The notes: generated by a model from the sequence alone, not told the origin. A stretch of DNA of 64,000 nt from an uncultured Chlorobiaceae bacterium (GCA_903839405.1 CAIMCD010000034.1:1-64000); one strand, 5' to 3'. Shown: positions 17,158 to 27,683, numbered from the stretch's first letter. A program made the numbers and translations.

Positions 17158-18540
17158 ATGCAAGTTAAATTCGGTACTGATGGATGGCGCGCAATAATCG
17201 CAAAAGAGTATACCTACGATAACCTGAAACTTGCAGCCCTCGCATCAGCACGCTATTTTCTCAGCCATCCCAACAAGGCAAAAGGGGTATGCATCGGCTA
17301 CGATACCCGATTCATGTCAAAAGAGTTTGCCGAATATACCGCTGAAGTTTTTTCGTCACAAGGGCTCAAGGTCTTTCTCTCCGGCAGCTTTGCCTCAACC
17401 CCGGCCGTCTCCTACTATACACGCGAAAAACAGCTTGCCGGTGGCATTGTCATTACAGCCTCCCATAATCCGGCAATTTATAACGGATTCAAGGTCAAGG
17501 CCTCCTATGGCGGCCCCGCACACCCTGAAGTGATCAGTGAAATCGAGCGGAACCTGACGCTCATTGATCCCGAAACGGAGATCAAGGCGGACAGGAAGCT
17601 GATTGAGCTGGTTGACATGAAAGGACTTTACTTAAGCTATCTGAAACAGAGTATTGATCTGGCCCGCATCCGCGAGTCGAGAATCAAGATAGCGCACAAC
17701 GCCATGTATGGTGCAGGCCAGGATCTCATCACCAGCATCTTTGATGAATCAATGGTCAACTGCTATCACTGCAGCATCAACCCCAGCTTCGGCGGCATCA
17801 ATCCTGAGCCGATACCGCAGTATATTGAGGAGTTTATCGAGTTCTTCAAGGAGGTTGAAACCGATATCGCCATTATCAATGACGGCGATGCCGACCGCAT
17901 CGGGATGCTCGATGAAAACGGCGCGTTTGTCGATTCCCATAAACTCTTTGCCATTATCCTCAAGGATCTGGTTGAAGAGAAGCATCAAAGGGGCGAAGTG
18001 GCAAAAACATTTGCTTTGACTGATGTGATCGACAAAATATGCCGTAAGCACCAGCTCATCATGCATGAACTGCCGGTCGGCTTCAAGCATGTCAGCAAGC
18101 TCATGACCACCAATGATATCCTTATCGGAGGCGAAGAGTCCGGAGGCATTGGCATTACCGCTTTTCTGCCGGAACGCGACGGCGTCTATACCGGCCTGCT
18201 GATTCTTGAAATGATGGCACGTCGGGAAAAAACCCTTTCGCAACTGGTACAGGAACTCTACGATGAGTATGGATTTTTCTGTTACAACAGGGTTGACCTG
18301 CATGTCAGCGAAGCCAAAAAGCAGGCCATCATGGATCGTGCAGCAAAGGGAGATCTTGAAACGGTTGGCGGATACAAAGTTTTAAAATTCAGTAATCTAG
18401 ACGGTTACAAATACCACTTTGAAGGCGGCTGGATGCTGATCCGCGCCTCCGGCACAGAGCCGATACTGCGCCTCTATTGCGAAGCTGACTCACAAGAGAA
18501 GGTTGACAAGGTTCTTGCCTTTGCCGCAAAACTCGCCTGA
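17158..18540 (+). CDS. Phosphoglucomutase/phosphomannomutase family protein
   Basis: This 460-residue alpha-D-phosphohexomutase has the catalytic phosphoserine at Ser102 in TASHNP, the metal-binding loop DGDADR near residue 242, the sugar-binding GGEESGG loop and the phosphate-binding RASGTEP near the C-terminus. Substrate choice between glucose and mannose phosphates cannot be settled from sequence. A second, different member (glmM) lies at 38,581. AAGAAAG precedes the ATG. Confidence 0.93.
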   Translation: MQVKFGTDGWRAIIAKEYTYDNLKLAALASARYFLSHPNKAKGVCIGYDTRFMSKEFAEYTAEVFSSQGLKVFLSGSFASTPAVSYYTREKQLAGGIVITASHNPAIYNGFKVKASYGGPAHPEVISEIERNLTLIDPETEIKADRKLIELVDMKGLYLSYLKQSIDLARIRESRIKIAHNAMYGAGQDLITSIFDESMVNCYHCSINPSFGGINPEPIPQYIEEFIEFFKEVETDIAIINDGDADRIGMLDENGAFVDSHKLFAIILKDLVEEKHQRGEVAKTFALTDVIDKICRKHQLIMHELPVGFKHVSKLMTTNDILIGGEESGGIGITAFLPERDGVYTGLLILEMMARREKTLSQLVQELYDEYGFFCYNRVDLHVSEAKKQAIMDRAAKGDLETVGGYKVLKFSNLDGYKYHFEGGWMLIRASGTEPILRLYCEADSQEKVDKVLAFAAKLA

Positions 18541-18792
18541 AGCCGCCTGAGTGTGCGGGCACCCTTTCAACGGTTGCCCGCAAAAGGTTCACCATCCTTT
18601 CCCGCCATGCATCACCAGCAAGCGTGCCGAGCCAATGGCATGGTGTACCATCTTATTGAATGGTATGATGATCCACCGAATTGGAGAAATTTTCTGTCGA
18701 TACGAAAAAAGAGTACGCAGGAATCTGAACGCCCTGACGTCACAAAGGTAAGCGCTAAAAAAACATCTTGCCTGACAATCAGGTTTACCGCT
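18541..18792. other. Leader region of the ECF sigma factor gene
   Basis: The 252 bp stay open in the sigma-factor frame from a GTG at 18553, but the predicted peptide does not look like a sigma-factor extension, and ECF factors are usually about 190 residues. I read it as an untranslated leader and promoter region. A TGACGTCA palindrome sits at about 18,734. A long N-terminal extension of the sigma factor cannot be excluded. Confidence 0.45.
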
Positions 18793-19410
18793 ATGGATGG
18801 AGCAGGAACTACAAGAGAGGCAATACTATCGGAAACAGCAGCAGGAAGGCCATTGCAAAAATCAGGTATGAGAGAAAAAGAAGAGTTGTTCAGATGCCTT
18901 GTTGCCGAACACCAGGAGATGGTCATCAATACCTGCTACCGTTTCGTCTTTAACCGTGAAGATGCGGAAGATCTTGCCCAGGAAGTTTTTATTGAGCTCT
19001 TGCGCTCTCTGGAGCAATTCCGCGAAGAGGCAAAACTCTCAACCTGGATCTACAGGATTGCCGTCACCAAATCCCTTGACCATCTGCGCCGGATAAAACG
19101 GAAAAAACGGTTCAGCTCATTGAAACGCATGATCGGCGTTGAGGATCCGGCAGAGCAAATCGCCGCCCCCGTGACGGATAATCCTGAAGCGTGCATGACG
19201 GGAAACGAAGATGCCCGATTATTGCAGAACGCTTTGGATTCGCTGCCCGACAACCAGAAAACCGCCTTTTTGCTCAGCAAGCAGGAGGGATACAGTAATC
19301 AGGAGATCGCCGATCTCCTCCAGACAACGGTGTCGGCCGTGGAGTCGTTGATGCACCGGGCGAAAAAAAATCTGCACGACAAGCTCTATGCCTACTATCA
19401 AAAGCAGTGA
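18793..19410 (+). CDS. ECF-family RNA polymerase sigma factor
   Basis: The 205-residue protein from ATG 18793 (180 from ATG 18868) has sigma region 2 ([17 protein letters not shown], then [18 protein letters not shown]) and region 4 ([19 protein letters not shown] then SNQEIADLL and [14 protein letters not shown]). It heads a four-gene plus-strand group with a small one-span membrane protein and two Spy/CpxP-like periplasmic proteins. The order resembles envelope or metal stress modules such as cnrYXH, so it probably activates its own operon when an envelope signal releases it. The start codon is uncertain because no site has a strong ribosome binding site. Confidence 0.9.
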   Translation: MDGAGTTREAILSETAAGRPLQKSGMREKEELFRCLVAEHQEMVINTCYRFVFNREDAEDLAQEVFIELLRSLEQFREEAKLSTWIYRIAVTKSLDHLRRIKRKKRFSSLKRMIGVEDPAEQIAAPVTDNPEACMTGNEDARLLQNALDSLPDNQKTAFLLSKQEGYSNQEIADLLQTTVSAVESLMHRAKKNLHDKLYAYYQKQ

Positions 19411-19477
19411 GCGGCCAGGTTGAAACCGCAGGTTTTGCAGGAAGCTGTCGTCGAACACTATGAAACAGGAAAAAACA

Positions 19478-19825
19478 ATGAAAGCGCGTAACGAAGATAT
19501 CGAGAACAAGGTCCACAAGACCATGAAACTGCTGGATGAGATGCCGCCCTTGGAGGTGCATCATCATTTCAGGGTTCGGCTGATGCAGCGAGTTGAGCGA
19601 GAAAAAAGTGAGCGCTCACAAAAGAGCTTCCTTGGTACAAGCCGTCATCTTGACGCACGACTTGCCTTCATGGCTCTCTTGATTGCTCTCAATATTGGCT
19701 CTGCCATGAGTGCACTCCTGCGTCAGGAGAGTCCGGTAGCAACCACCATCAGTGAAAGGGTTGAGTCGTTCAATGATGACGACACCAGCCCGGCACTTGC
19801 TTACTATGATCAAGCCGACTCGTAA
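19478..19825 (+). CDS. Probable anti-sigma factor, single-span membrane protein
   Basis: This 115-residue protein has a cytoplasmic N-terminal region (VHKTMKLLDEMPPLEVHHHFRVRL), one membrane segment around LAFMALLIALNIGSAMSALL, and a short acidic outer tail. ATG 19478 is preferred over ATG 19460 because AGGA lies at the right distance before it. Family membership is not certain. Position straight after an ECF sigma gene and the one-span topology point to an anti-sigma factor. Confidence 0.65.
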   Translation: MKARNEDIENKVHKTMKLLDEMPPLEVHHHFRVRLMQRVEREKSERSQKSFLGTSRHLDARLAFMALLIALNIGSAMSALLRQESPVATTISERVESFNDDDTSPALAYYDQADS

Positions 19826-19907
19826 CAAAGGCGAATCAGAAAACGACTTGTAGAATGTGTTAAGGATGATTACATCAATGCCCAATGAAAAGGAAAAAGG
19901 AACAACA

Positions 19908-20483
19908 ATGAAAAAAAATCTCTTCATGCTCATCGCTTCCGGAATGCTTGTTTTCGGTACGGCTTCCGCAGCAACCAATGCCCGTCCTGCTTCAGATGCA
20001 GAACAATCGGGAGTGAGCAGTGCGCCAATGGAAAAACAAAGGCCGAATTATCAGGATTGCCAGAACAGAAGAGCCGAATGCCGACCGGATGGGCAAATGC
20101 GTTCGATGATGCCTCGAATTGAGCGGCACCAACACCACCGTCTGGAGATGATGCAGGAAAAGCTTGGACTAAGCAAGCAACAGAGCACGGAAATCCAGCA
20201 GCTCATGCAGAAGCAGTTCCGCCTTGCTTCCAAAGGACACCAGGAGCTTATGGGGCTGAACCATAAACTTCAGGCAGAATCGCTGAAAGCGCACCCCGAC
20301 AAAAAAGTGATCAACACGCTTTCAGAAGAGATCGGCAAAGAGCACGCCGCTCTTGCCCGCCTGAAAAGCAACCATTTAGCGGAAGTGGCCTCCCGCTTGA
20401 CCCCTGAGCAACGTAGTACCATGCTAAGCTTGATGAGTTCCCGCCCGATGCGAGGCGGTTACGACAAACCGATGCCTGAATAA
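19908..20483 (+). CDS. Spy/CpxP-like periplasmic protein
   Basis: The 191-residue protein from ATG 19908 has AAAGGA upstream and a signal peptide (MKKNLFMLIASGMLVFGTASA). The mature part is helical, with MMQEKLGLSKQQSTEIQQLM and a SRLTPEQRSTM stretch resembling the LTxxQ motifs of Spy, CpxP and ZraP. A Cys pair (DCQNRRAEC) and HQHHR offer possible metal ligands. The role is probably periplasmic chaperone or metal sensor under the adjacent sigma factor. In-frame upstream ATG codons lack a ribosome binding site. Confidence 0.72.
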   Translation: MKKNLFMLIASGMLVFGTASAATNARPASDAEQSGVSSAPMEKQRPNYQDCQNRRAECRPDGQMRSMMPRIERHQHHRLEMMQEKLGLSKQQSTEIQQLMQKQFRLASKGHQELMGLNHKLQAESLKAHPDKKVINTLSEEIGKEHAALARLKSNHLAEVASRLTPEQRSTMLSLMSSRPMRGGYDKPMPE

Positions 20484-20598
20484 ACCTTTGTTTTTTTATT
20501 GAACGTAGGCTGCAATTGCAGCCTGCTTCATAAGATGAAAAGCTGATTACGGATGGCAAGATTACCATGCCACGAAACAACCTGGACCTGATGAACCA

Positions 20599-21123
20599 AT
20601 GGACTTTCTTACTTCAAAACGTTTTCTGACAACAGCTCTGCTGTTAGTCGTCATGCTTAATCTCGCACTGGTAGCCACGTTGTGGCACGAGAGCAGCCAC
20701 CACCCGGAGCGCGGCCCCGATCACCACCAGTTCTCCCTTGCCAGCCAGCTTGCGCTTGATGCATCGCAAAGCGCCAGTTTCACGAAACTGCGACAGGAAC
20801 ATTTTCTTAAAGTCCAGCCGGAGATGCAGACCATTACACTCCTGAAAAAGCAACTGGTTGACGAGTCGTTGCAAGAGAAACCCGATGTGCAAAAAATAGG
20901 AGAACTTGCCGCCGCGATAGGCTCTCGTCAGGCGGTCATTGAGCGGGAACTTGCGCTTCATTTTCATGAACTGGCAAAGGTATGCAAACCTGAACAACGC
21001 GGTTTACTGAAAGAGGCGCTTAACCGCATCGCCACACGCAAATTCTCGGGCCGAAAAGCGCGATGGGAAAATCCGCCACCACCTTTGAGAGAGGATGGGT
21101 TGATTGCTCCTCCGGGACGATAA
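20599..21123 (+). CDS. Membrane-anchored periplasmic metal-sensor-like protein (CnrX/Spy-like)
   Basis: The 174-residue protein has an N-terminal signal anchor (LTTALLLVVMLNLALVATLW), then a histidine-rich junction (ESSHHPERGPDHHQ) and a helical domain with Q/E-rich hairpins like the heavy-metal-resistance family (CnrX, ZraP). Together with the preceding Spy-like protein it gives the sigma module two periplasmic components. The His cluster suggests metal binding, which is inference. It ends 13 bp from the convergent flippase gene. Confidence 0.68.
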   Translation: MDFLTSKRFLTTALLLVVMLNLALVATLWHESSHHPERGPDHHQFSLASQLALDASQSASFTKLRQEHFLKVQPEMQTITLLKKQLVDESLQEKPDVQKIGELAAAIGSRQAVIERELALHFHELAKVCKPEQRGLLKEALNRIATRKFSGRKARWENPPPPLREDGLIAPPGR

Positions 21124-21136
21124 GAGAGAGGTTTGG

Positions 21137-22651
21137 TTACTGGCGCCGAAATTTAGTGCCGACTTTACGGCCAACAAGTAGCGCCTCCTGGCGGAAAAAC
21201 AGCAGGGCAAAGACCAGGTAGATAACCAGCAGGAGCGCTTTAACGGCTAAAAGAGCCCAGAAGTGCGGCATAAGCGGCTCAACCAAGAGCTGAACGCCGG
21301 CAAGAGCAATGCCGATCAGAAGCAGCATAATCAGTTTCATCCAGTCATAGCGCACCGGATAGACCCGTAGCGAGAAGAATGCCATCACCATGCACATCAC
21401 CGCCGTACCGGCAACAATAGCATAGGCCGCGCCCTCCATGCCGCTTAGCGGAATGAGCCACCAACAGCAAAGAGCCGTGACGGCCGCACCGGCAAAGGTG
21501 ACGACCGGCAGATAGCGGGTGTTAGCGGTAAGCAGGAGCCCGGCTGAAAGATTGGTGGAGACCATGTCGAACACATAGCTCAAAAAAATCCAGGGCAAAA
21601 CGGAGAGGCCGATCCAGTAGGGCGGGGGCAACAGATAAAAGCGGCCACCATAGTGGTAACGGACAAGATCCGGCACAAAAAAACATGCTGCAAGTGCAAT
21701 AAACATCGTTGCAAGAGTCGAGATGCTCAGCACATGGCGAAAGAGCAGTTTTGCATCAGGGTCCCGTGCATGCTGCAGAAAAAACGGTTGCCAGGCAAAA
21801 CGGAATACCTGGATAACAAGCTGCAGTACCACCCCGAACGCCACAATCCGGCCATAGATGCCGACAATATCCGAGGGTTGGTAACCTTTCCCATACAGTC
21901 TCTCAATGACCGATGCCGGTATGCGGATCAAGATGTTCCGGTCAATCAGATGAATCAAAAGCCCGGCTATCCCGGTCGGCACATAGGGCAAGCCGATCCG
22001 CAGCATTTCACGTAACTGCTCCCCGGAAAAGAAGATCCTGAACTGGGAAAAAACCGGAATAACCAGCAGGAGGCTGACCAGCGAACCAAATGCTTCGGAA
22101 ATAAAAACCCCTTTCAGGCCGGAATGGAGCGGAACAATCAGGATAATGGCACTGATGACCACCGCTATCACCCCAACCACACGGGCTGCGGCAAACTGCA
22201 GCGCCTTTCGTTTCAACCGCAACTCGGCAAAGGGAATAACCAGCAGGGTATCGATCCATAAAATAAGGGCCGCATAGCGGACAAACAGATAATCACCCGT
22301 CGACAAGCCGATGAGCCGGGCAATATCGGGCGCAAAAAACGCAATAGAAAAGGCGAAGAGGGTTGAGGTTACAAAGAGAGCAATGAAGGCCGTTGAAAAG
22401 AGCTGGGTCTCATCCCGATCTTTGTGTGCTGCATCGGAAACAACCTTGAGATAGGAGGTCTCAAGCCCATAGGAAAAGAGCACATTTGCCAGGGCAATAT
22501 TGGCATAAATAATGGTTTGCACCCCATTATCAAACGTCGAGAGCTTGTTGGCATAGAGTGGCACCAGGATATAGTTGAGGCTACGGGCCAAAATGGTGCT
22601 CGAACCGTAGATAACCGTATCCTTGAAAAGAAGCTTCAGCTTTGAAAGCAT
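21137..22651 (-). CDS. Polysaccharide flippase / O-antigen translocase-like protein
   Basis: The 504-residue polytopic membrane protein has about 12-14 hydrophobic segments and the N-terminal pattern of the MOP superfamily (Wzx, RfbX, SpoVB): [27 protein letters not shown]. Such proteins move lipid-linked sugars across the inner membrane. No glycosyltransferase cluster is adjacent, so the substrate is unknown. The 115-residue coiled-coil membrane protein lies 24 bp upstream on the same strand. Confidence 0.85.
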   Translation of the reverse strand: MLSKLKLLFKDTVIYGSSTILARSLNYILVPLYANKLSTFDNGVQTIIYANIALANVLFSYGLETSYLKVVSDAAHKDRDETQLFSTAFIALFVTSTLFAFSIAFFAPDIARLIGLSTGDYLFVRYAALILWIDTLLVIPFAELRLKRKALQFAAARVVGVIAVVISAIILIVPLHSGLKGVFISEAFGSLVSLLLVIPVFSQFRIFFSGEQLREMLRIGLPYVPTGIAGLLIHLIDRNILIRIPASVIERLYGKGYQPSDIVGIYGRIVAFGVVLQLVIQVFRFAWQPFFLQHARDPDAKLLFRHVLSISTLATMFIALAACFFVPDLVRYHYGGRFYLLPPPYWIGLSVLPWIFLSYVFDMVSTNLSAGLLLTANTRYLPVVTFAGAAVTALCCWWLIPLSGMEGAAYAIVAGTAVMCMVMAFFSLRVYPVRYDWMKLIMLLLIGIALAGVQLLVEPLMPHFWALLAVKALLLVIYLVFALLFFRQEALLVGRKVGTKFRRQ

Positions 22652-22675
22652 GTGCGGGGAATAGATCAGGAAACC

Positions 22676-23023
22676 TTAATTCTTGTCGTTTTTTAGCGTT
22701 CCAGCAGTACCGTTGCTCTGTGCCGCCGCCCGGCGCTGCCGAATCTCCTCCTGGTCTATCTGGAAGCGGCCATCCTTTTGAATAACCGGAATTTTCGAGA
22801 TCACCTCCTGGAGATGACGCTGGGCTTCATCCTGCTGCCGCTTGAGTTTCTGAAGCTCCTCACCCGTCAACCCGACCGGATTATCCTTGTCGATCAGGGA
22901 ATCTTTAAATGACTCAATTTGAAGATTCTGCTCTTTTTTCATATATCCCACAAACCTGGTGAGCAAAAAGACAAACAAACAGAACACCAAAAGGGAAAAA
23001 CCAAAAATGAAGAGCCAGCTCAT
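22676..23023 (-). CDS. Single-span membrane protein with a coiled coil
   Basis: The 115-residue protein from ATG 23023 has one N-terminal membrane helix (LFIFGFSLLVFCLFVFLL), followed by a charged, Gln-rich region predicted to form a coiled coil (EELQKLKRQQDEAQRHLQEV) and a polar tail. The layout resembles small phage-shock or scaffold membrane proteins, but I do not recognise a family. It is probably in one transcript with the flippase. Confidence 0.65.
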   Translation of the reverse strand: MSWLFIFGFSLLVFCLFVFLLTRFVGYMKKEQNLQIESFKDSLIDKDNPVGLTGEELQKLKRQQDEAQRHLQEVISKIPVIQKDGRFQIDQEEIRQRRAAAQSNGTAGTLKNDKN

Positions 23024-23143
23024 GACTAAAACATTATGATTAGCAAAGCAAATGGTAATTGTGCAATTTAGCCGATATTCCATTTTATAAAAATAGAAAC
23101 CGGACTTCTTTTCATCATTGAAGCATCTATTCGGCAGGATACT

Positions 23144-24121
23144 ATGCAGACACCTCCCCAGTCACCCATTACAGAGAGCGGAAAAACCATTCTTGAGCAG
23201 GAAGCCCGCGCCATTCAACTGATGGCGGAACGGCTTGATGAGAGCTTTGCCAAAGCTGTAGAGCTTTTGGCGGCTTGCCGCGGCAAAATCATTATCTCCG
23301 GCATGGGCAAATCGGGCATCATTGGCCAGAAAATTGCAGCAACCATGTCTTCAACCGGATCAACCGCCCTCTTTCTGCACCCGGCAGAAGCGGCTCACGG
23401 TGACTTGGGCATTGTGGGCAGTGATGACGTGGTCATCTGCCTCTCTAAAAGCGGCGAAACCGAGGAGCTGAACTTTATTATCCCGGCGCTCCGCCAGATC
23501 GGAGTCACCCTCATTGCCATGACCGGCAACAAGCGCTCCTTTCTTGCCCAGAGCGCAATGGTCATGCTCGATACCGGTATCGAACAGGAGGCCTGTCCCT
23601 ACGATCTTGCACCAACAACCTCAACCACCGCCATGCTGGCCATGGGCGACGCCCTTGCCATGGCACTCATGCAACAGAAAGAGTTCACCCAGCGGGATTT
23701 TGCCCTTACCCATCCCAAAGGATCACTTGGCCGGCGATTGACCGTAAAAGTCTCCGATATCATGGCTAAAGAGTGTGCCCTGCCTCTTGTGCAAGAAGAT
23801 GCCCTGCTGACCGACCTAATTCTTGAGATGACCTCCAAGCGCTATGGAATGAGTGCCATAGTCAATTCTGAAGGGCGCCTCAGCGGCATTTTTACCGACG
23901 GCGACCTGCGCCGGCTGGTGCAAAGCGGCAAAGAGTTTCTGAGCCTCAACGCACGAACGGTCATGACAGAAAAGCCCAAAACCGTCACATCCGATACCCT
24001 GGCCAAAGAGTGCCTTGATATCCTTGAAACCTACCGGATCACCCAGCTCCTGGTTTGCGACCCGGAGCATCGTCCGGTTGGTCTGGTGCATATTCATGAC
24101 CTGATTACGCTGGGGCTGTAA
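23144..24121 (+). CDS. kdsD: Arabinose-5-phosphate isomerase (KdsD/KpsF type)
   Basis: The 325-residue protein has a sugar isomerase (SIS) domain with SGMGKSGIIGQKIAATMSST and SKSGETEE, followed by two CBS domains (from about residue 205). It converts ribulose-5-phosphate to arabinose-5-phosphate, the precursor of Kdo, the sugar joining lipid A to the LPS core. This fits with lpxB nearby. It is divergent from the coiled-coil membrane protein. Confidence 0.92.
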   Translation: MQTPPQSPITESGKTILEQEARAIQLMAERLDESFAKAVELLAACRGKIIISGMGKSGIIGQKIAATMSSTGSTALFLHPAEAAHGDLGIVGSDDVVICLSKSGETEELNFIIPALRQIGVTLIAMTGNKRSFLAQSAMVMLDTGIEQEACPYDLAPTTSTTAMLAMGDALAMALMQQKEFTQRDFALTHPKGSLGRRLTVKVSDIMAKECALPLVQEDALLTDLILEMTSKRYGMSAIVNSEGRLSGIFTDGDLRRLVQSGKEFLSLNARTVMTEKPKTVTSDTLAKECLDILETYRITQLLVCDPEHRPVGLVHIHDLITLGL

Positions 24122-24157
24122 GGGGAGAGAAGTTTTTTTTATGGGAGTTATAGGAAA

Positions 24158-24195
24158 TATGGGACTTATAGGAACACTGTCTTATAAGTCCCATA
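24158..24195. terminator. Perfect 13-bp hairpin between convergent kdsD and sucD
   Basis: TATGGGACTTATA (24158-24170) and its exact complement (24183-24195) flank a 12-base loop. A shorter direct copy of the left arm (ATGGGAGTTATAGGA) lies just before it, at about 24,140. The hairpin sits between two gene ends facing each other, so it may stop transcription from both sides, although no T-run follows it. Confidence 0.55.
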
Positions 24196-24212
24196 CTCTC
24201 TAACAATGCACT

Positions 24213-25112
24213 TTAACGGCCAAGTGCTTTCAGCATGGCTTCACCGATATCGGCTGGAGTGTCAACAACGTGAATGCCCGCCTCTTCCATTGCCCTGATT
24301 TTATCTTCGGCAGTGCCCTTTCCTCCTGACACAATGGCTCCGGCATGGCCCATTCTGCGACCGGGAGGCGCGGTACGACCGGCAATAAAGCCGATAACCG
24401 GCTTTTTGAAATACTCCTTGATATACTCGGCCGCCTCTTCTTCGGCACTTCCGCCAATCTCTCCAATCATGACCAGCCCTTCGGTTTCCTCATCCGCTGC
24501 AAAAAGCTTGATGGCATCAATAAAGCGGGTCCCGATAATCGGATCACCACCGATACCGATACAGGTAGACTGACCGAGCCCGACCTGGGTAAGCTGATGA
24601 ACCGCTTCATAGGTCAGGGTGCCACTGCGGGAGACAACGCCGATAGAGCCTTTTTTATGAATGAAGCCCGGCATGATACCAACCTTGGCTTCACCGGGAG
24701 TAATGACACCCGGGCAGTTTGGCCCGACAAGCACCGCACCTTTTGCTTTCACAAAGGCATAGGCTTTCATCATGTCATTGACCGGAATACCTTCGGTAAT
24801 ACAGATAATCACTTTCAAGCCAGCATCAGCCGCCTCCATGACCGCATCAGCCGCAAAAGCCGCAGGCACAAAGATAACCGTTGTATTGGCTTCGGCCTTT
24901 TCTACAGCCTCACGAACCGTATTGAAGACCGGAACAGGCCGGCAAAACTTGTCCTTCTCATTACCAAGATAGAGAATACCGCCTTTTCCCGGAGTAACTC
25001 CGGCAACCACATTGGTGCCGTATTCAAGAATCTGGGAGGTATGAAAGGTTCCTTCCGCGCCGGTAATCCCCTGCACAAGCAGGCGAGTATCCTTGTTGAC
25101 TAAAACACTCAT
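24213..25112 (-). CDS. sucD: Succinyl-CoA synthetase alpha subunit
   Basis: The 299-residue ADP-forming subunit has the CoA-binding N-terminal Rossmann domain ([14 protein letters not shown]), [12 protein letters not shown], and the phosphohistidine in [10 protein letters not shown] near residue 255. It interconverts succinate and succinyl-CoA; in green sulfur bacteria this reaction runs in the reductive TCA cycle. The beta subunit (sucC) is not in the window. It ends close to the 13-bp hairpin shared with kdsD. Confidence 0.96.
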   Translation of the reverse strand: MSVLVNKDTRLLVQGITGAEGTFHTSQILEYGTNVVAGVTPGKGGILYLGNEKDKFCRPVPVFNTVREAVEKAEANTTVIFVPAAFAADAVMEAADAGLKVIICITEGIPVNDMMKAYAFVKAKGAVLVGPNCPGVITPGEAKVGIMPGFIHKKGSIGVVSRSGTLTYEAVHQLTQVGLGQSTCIGIGGDPIIGTRFIDAIKLFAADEETEGLVMIGEIGGSAEEEAAEYIKEYFKKPVIGFIAGRTAPPGRRMGHAGAIVSGGKGTAEDKIRAMEEAGIHVVDTPADIGEAMLKALGR

Positions 25113-25160
25113 AATACGGTATTATGTTTAATGATTGCTAAGTACTCTCCTTGACTGGTG

Positions 25161-26588
25161 TTACAGGGAACGCTGCATCTGCTTTGCAATACCAAGCAGT
25201 TTTCCCTCTTCAAAAAAGTTACAGATCAAATGCATGCCGACAGGCAAATTCAGGCTGTCAAAGCCGACAGGCACACTGACCGCCGGCATCCCGACAATAC
25301 TTGCCGGAACCGTGAAAACATCGGCAAGATACATTTCAAGAGGATTTGCCGTTTTATCGCCAATGCCGAATGGCGGAAAGGGTGAGGTTGGCCCGGCAAT
25401 AACATCAACCTTCTCCAGAGCTTCGCGGTATCGATCCTGAAAAACCCGTCTGACCTGCTGGGCCTTTTTGTAATAGGTATCGTAATAACCGGCAGAAAGC
25501 ACATAGGTACCAAGCATGATTCGGCGCTTGACTTCACGGCCGAATCCTTCACTGCGCGAATTGACATACATTGCAGCCATATCCTCTGAATTTTCAGAGC
25601 GATAGCCGTAACGGGCACCATCAAAACGAGCCAAATTGGATGAAGCCTCTGCCGTAACCAGAATATAGTAGGCCGCTATGGCATAATCACTTTCAGGAAG
25701 CGTTATATCAATAAGTTCCGCTCCCTGATCACGGAGTTCATGAAGCTTTCCTTTCACAATACGGGCCACGTCCGCATTAAGACCCTCGTGAAAAAACTCT
25801 GAAGGCACACCGATCTTCAAACCCTCAACCGAGACCCCTGCCATTGCAGCTTGGTAATCCGGCACCTCATGAGAGGAAGAGGTGGCGTCGCGCTCATCCT
25901 TGCCCGCCATAACCCCGAGCACCAGTGCGGCATCATCACAGTTCAGGGCAAGCACACCGATCTGGTCAAATGAGGAGGCAAACGCCACAAGGCCGTAACG
26001 GGAAATGCGACCATAGGTTGGCTTCAGACCAACAATATCGCAGAAGCCGGCCGGCTGGCGGACAGAGCCACCAGTATCCGAGCCGAGAGCCACCATCGCA
26101 AGATCGTTGGCCACGGCTGCGGCCGAACCACCCGAACTGCCTCCCGGAACCCTCGTTTTATCAAAGGGATTAGGAACATTACCAAAGGCCGAATTTTCAT
26201 TCGAGCTGCCCATGGCAAACTCGTCCATATTGGTTTTTCCCAGAAATATCGCATCCTCAGCTTCAAGCCGGAGCACGGAGGTAGCATCATAAACGCTTTC
26301 ATAACTACCGAGCATTTTTGATGCACAGGTAAGGCGAGCTCCTTTAATGGCAAGATTATCCTTGATAGCCATCGGCATACCGAACAGTTTTCCCGGCACC
26401 CCACCTTCCTGGAATTTTCTGTCGAGAGCCTTGGCGCGTTCCAGCGCAGCATCATGAAAAACGGTTATGTAAATATTATCATCGCGATGACGATCAATAC
26501 GCTCAAGGTAAGAACGCACGACCTCTTCACAGGTGATCGCTTTCGAGAAAAGCTGGGAGCGTAGATCTTCGTAACTACTGAATTGCAC
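25161..26588 (-). CDS. gatA: Glutamyl-tRNA(Gln) amidotransferase subunit A
   Basis: The 475-residue amidase-signature protein releases ammonia from glutamine for conversion of Glu-tRNA(Gln) to Gln-tRNA(Gln). The Ser-cisSer-Lys triad is visible as Lys76 (AIKDN), Ser151 (GGSSGGS) and Ser175 (DTGGSVR). These positions line up with characterised GatA enzymes. gatB and gatC are not in the window. It lies 48 bp upstream of sucD on the same strand. Confidence 0.97.
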   Translation of the reverse strand: MQFSSYEDLRSQLFSKAITCEEVVRSYLERIDRHRDDNIYITVFHDAALERAKALDRKFQEGGVPGKLFGMPMAIKDNLAIKGARLTCASKMLGSYESVYDATSVLRLEAEDAIFLGKTNMDEFAMGSSNENSAFGNVPNPFDKTRVPGGSSGGSAAAVANDLAMVALGSDTGGSVRQPAGFCDIVGLKPTYGRISRYGLVAFASSFDQIGVLALNCDDAALVLGVMAGKDERDATSSSHEVPDYQAAMAGVSVEGLKIGVPSEFFHEGLNADVARIVKGKLHELRDQGAELIDITLPESDYAIAAYYILVTAEASSNLARFDGARYGYRSENSEDMAAMYVNSRSEGFGREVKRRIMLGTYVLSAGYYDTYYKKAQQVRRVFQDRYREALEKVDVIAGPTSPFPPFGIGDKTANPLEMYLADVFTVPASIVGMPAVSVPVGFDSLNLPVGMHLICNFFEEGKLLGIAKQMQRSL

Positions 26589-26812
26589 GTCTGTTGTAAA
26601 TTATTTTAAGAGAATGACACCTCTGATTGATCCCATCTTACCTGCAAAAGAAAAATGCCTGTCTGCATACAGGGTTTCCATTCCGAGTAAAGTTTGTATA
26701 ATAAGAAATAACTGCATATAATTCAATTTGCAGTGTTTTAGTCTCTCCGGGATCTGACGCATCGATGATTAACATGGCTGACAGAAAAGCAAACAAGGAG
26801 TAAACCGTATTT

Positions 26813-27661
26813 ATGGCTCTCATAAAAACAATGTCCGGTTCATCATCGTTTAAATCCCACTGGTTTTCCACCGGCACGGATGCTGAAGATAAAAGAATAC
26901 AGGAGGAATTGAAATCATCGTGTGAGCTTCCCCTGCATGTTGCCATCATCATGGATGGCAATGGAAGATGGGCAAGACTGAAGGGTAAAACCAGAATAGA
27001 GGGGCACGTTGCCGGTGTTGACTCTGTCAGGGATGTCATTGAATCCAGTTCCGAGCTTGGTATCAAATATCTCACCCTTTTCACCTTTTCAACCGAAAAC
27101 TGGAAGCGACCGGAAAAAGAGGTATCAGCTTTGATGCAGCTTTTAATCAAGGTTATTGGCCGTGAAACCCGTGAACTGCACGATAACAATATCCGGCTCA
27201 ATGTGATCGGCAACATCGACCTGCTGCCTGAAAAAGTGCGCAAGGTGATGCAGAGCACCATGGAACTCACCAAGAACAACAACAAGCTGGTACTGAATAT
27301 AGCGCTCAGCTACAGCGGCCGGTGGGATATTGCACAGGCCTCGAAGGCTCTTGCTTATGATGTCCAGGCCGGGTGGGTCAAGCCGGAATCAATTGATGAA
27401 CAACTCTTCAACTCCTATCTTGCTACGGCCACCATCCCCGATCCCGAACTCCTGATCCGTACAAGCGGAGAGTTCAGGATCAGCAACTTCATGCTCTGGC
27501 AAAGCGCATATTCCGAAATATACTTTACCAATACCTACTGGCCCGACTTTCGCCGCTCCCAGCTGTATGACGCCATCCGCGAATTTCAAAGAAGGGAGCG
27601 CCGCTTTGGCCAAACAAGCGAACAGATTCAAACAAACAACCGAGCTGCAACGAAGATTTAA
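26813..27661 (+). CDS. uppS: Isoprenyl transferase (undecaprenyl diphosphate synthase family)
   Basis: The 282-residue cis-prenyltransferase makes the long-chain polyprenyl carrier for peptidoglycan and LPS. Signature blocks are IIMDGNGRWA (Asp48), FSTENWKRP, LNIALSYSGRWDI and RTSGEFRISNFMLWQSAYSE. The first six or so residues may be dispensable, since a second ATG lies at codon 7. bamA follows after 22 bp, an arrangement seen in many envelope operons. Confidence 0.95.
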   Translation: MALIKTMSGSSSFKSHWFSTGTDAEDKRIQEELKSSCELPLHVAIIMDGNGRWARLKGKTRIEGHVAGVDSVRDVIESSSELGIKYLTLFTFSTENWKRPEKEVSALMQLLIKVIGRETRELHDNNIRLNVIGNIDLLPEKVRKVMQSTMELTKNNNKLVLNIALSYSGRWDIAQASKALAYDVQAGWVKPESIDEQLFNSYLATATIPDPELLIRTSGEFRISNFMLWQSAYSEIYFTNTYWPDFRRSQLYDAIREFQRRERRFGQTSEQIQTNNRAATKI

Positions 27662-27683
27662 CCTGACTGATCCCCGAAGATCC

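Noticed and set aside
18553..18792. 80-residue N-terminal extension of the ECF sigma factor from GTG 18553
   Set aside because: The peptide shows no similarity to sigma-factor regions and would make the protein far longer than the family; treated as leader, with doubt noted.
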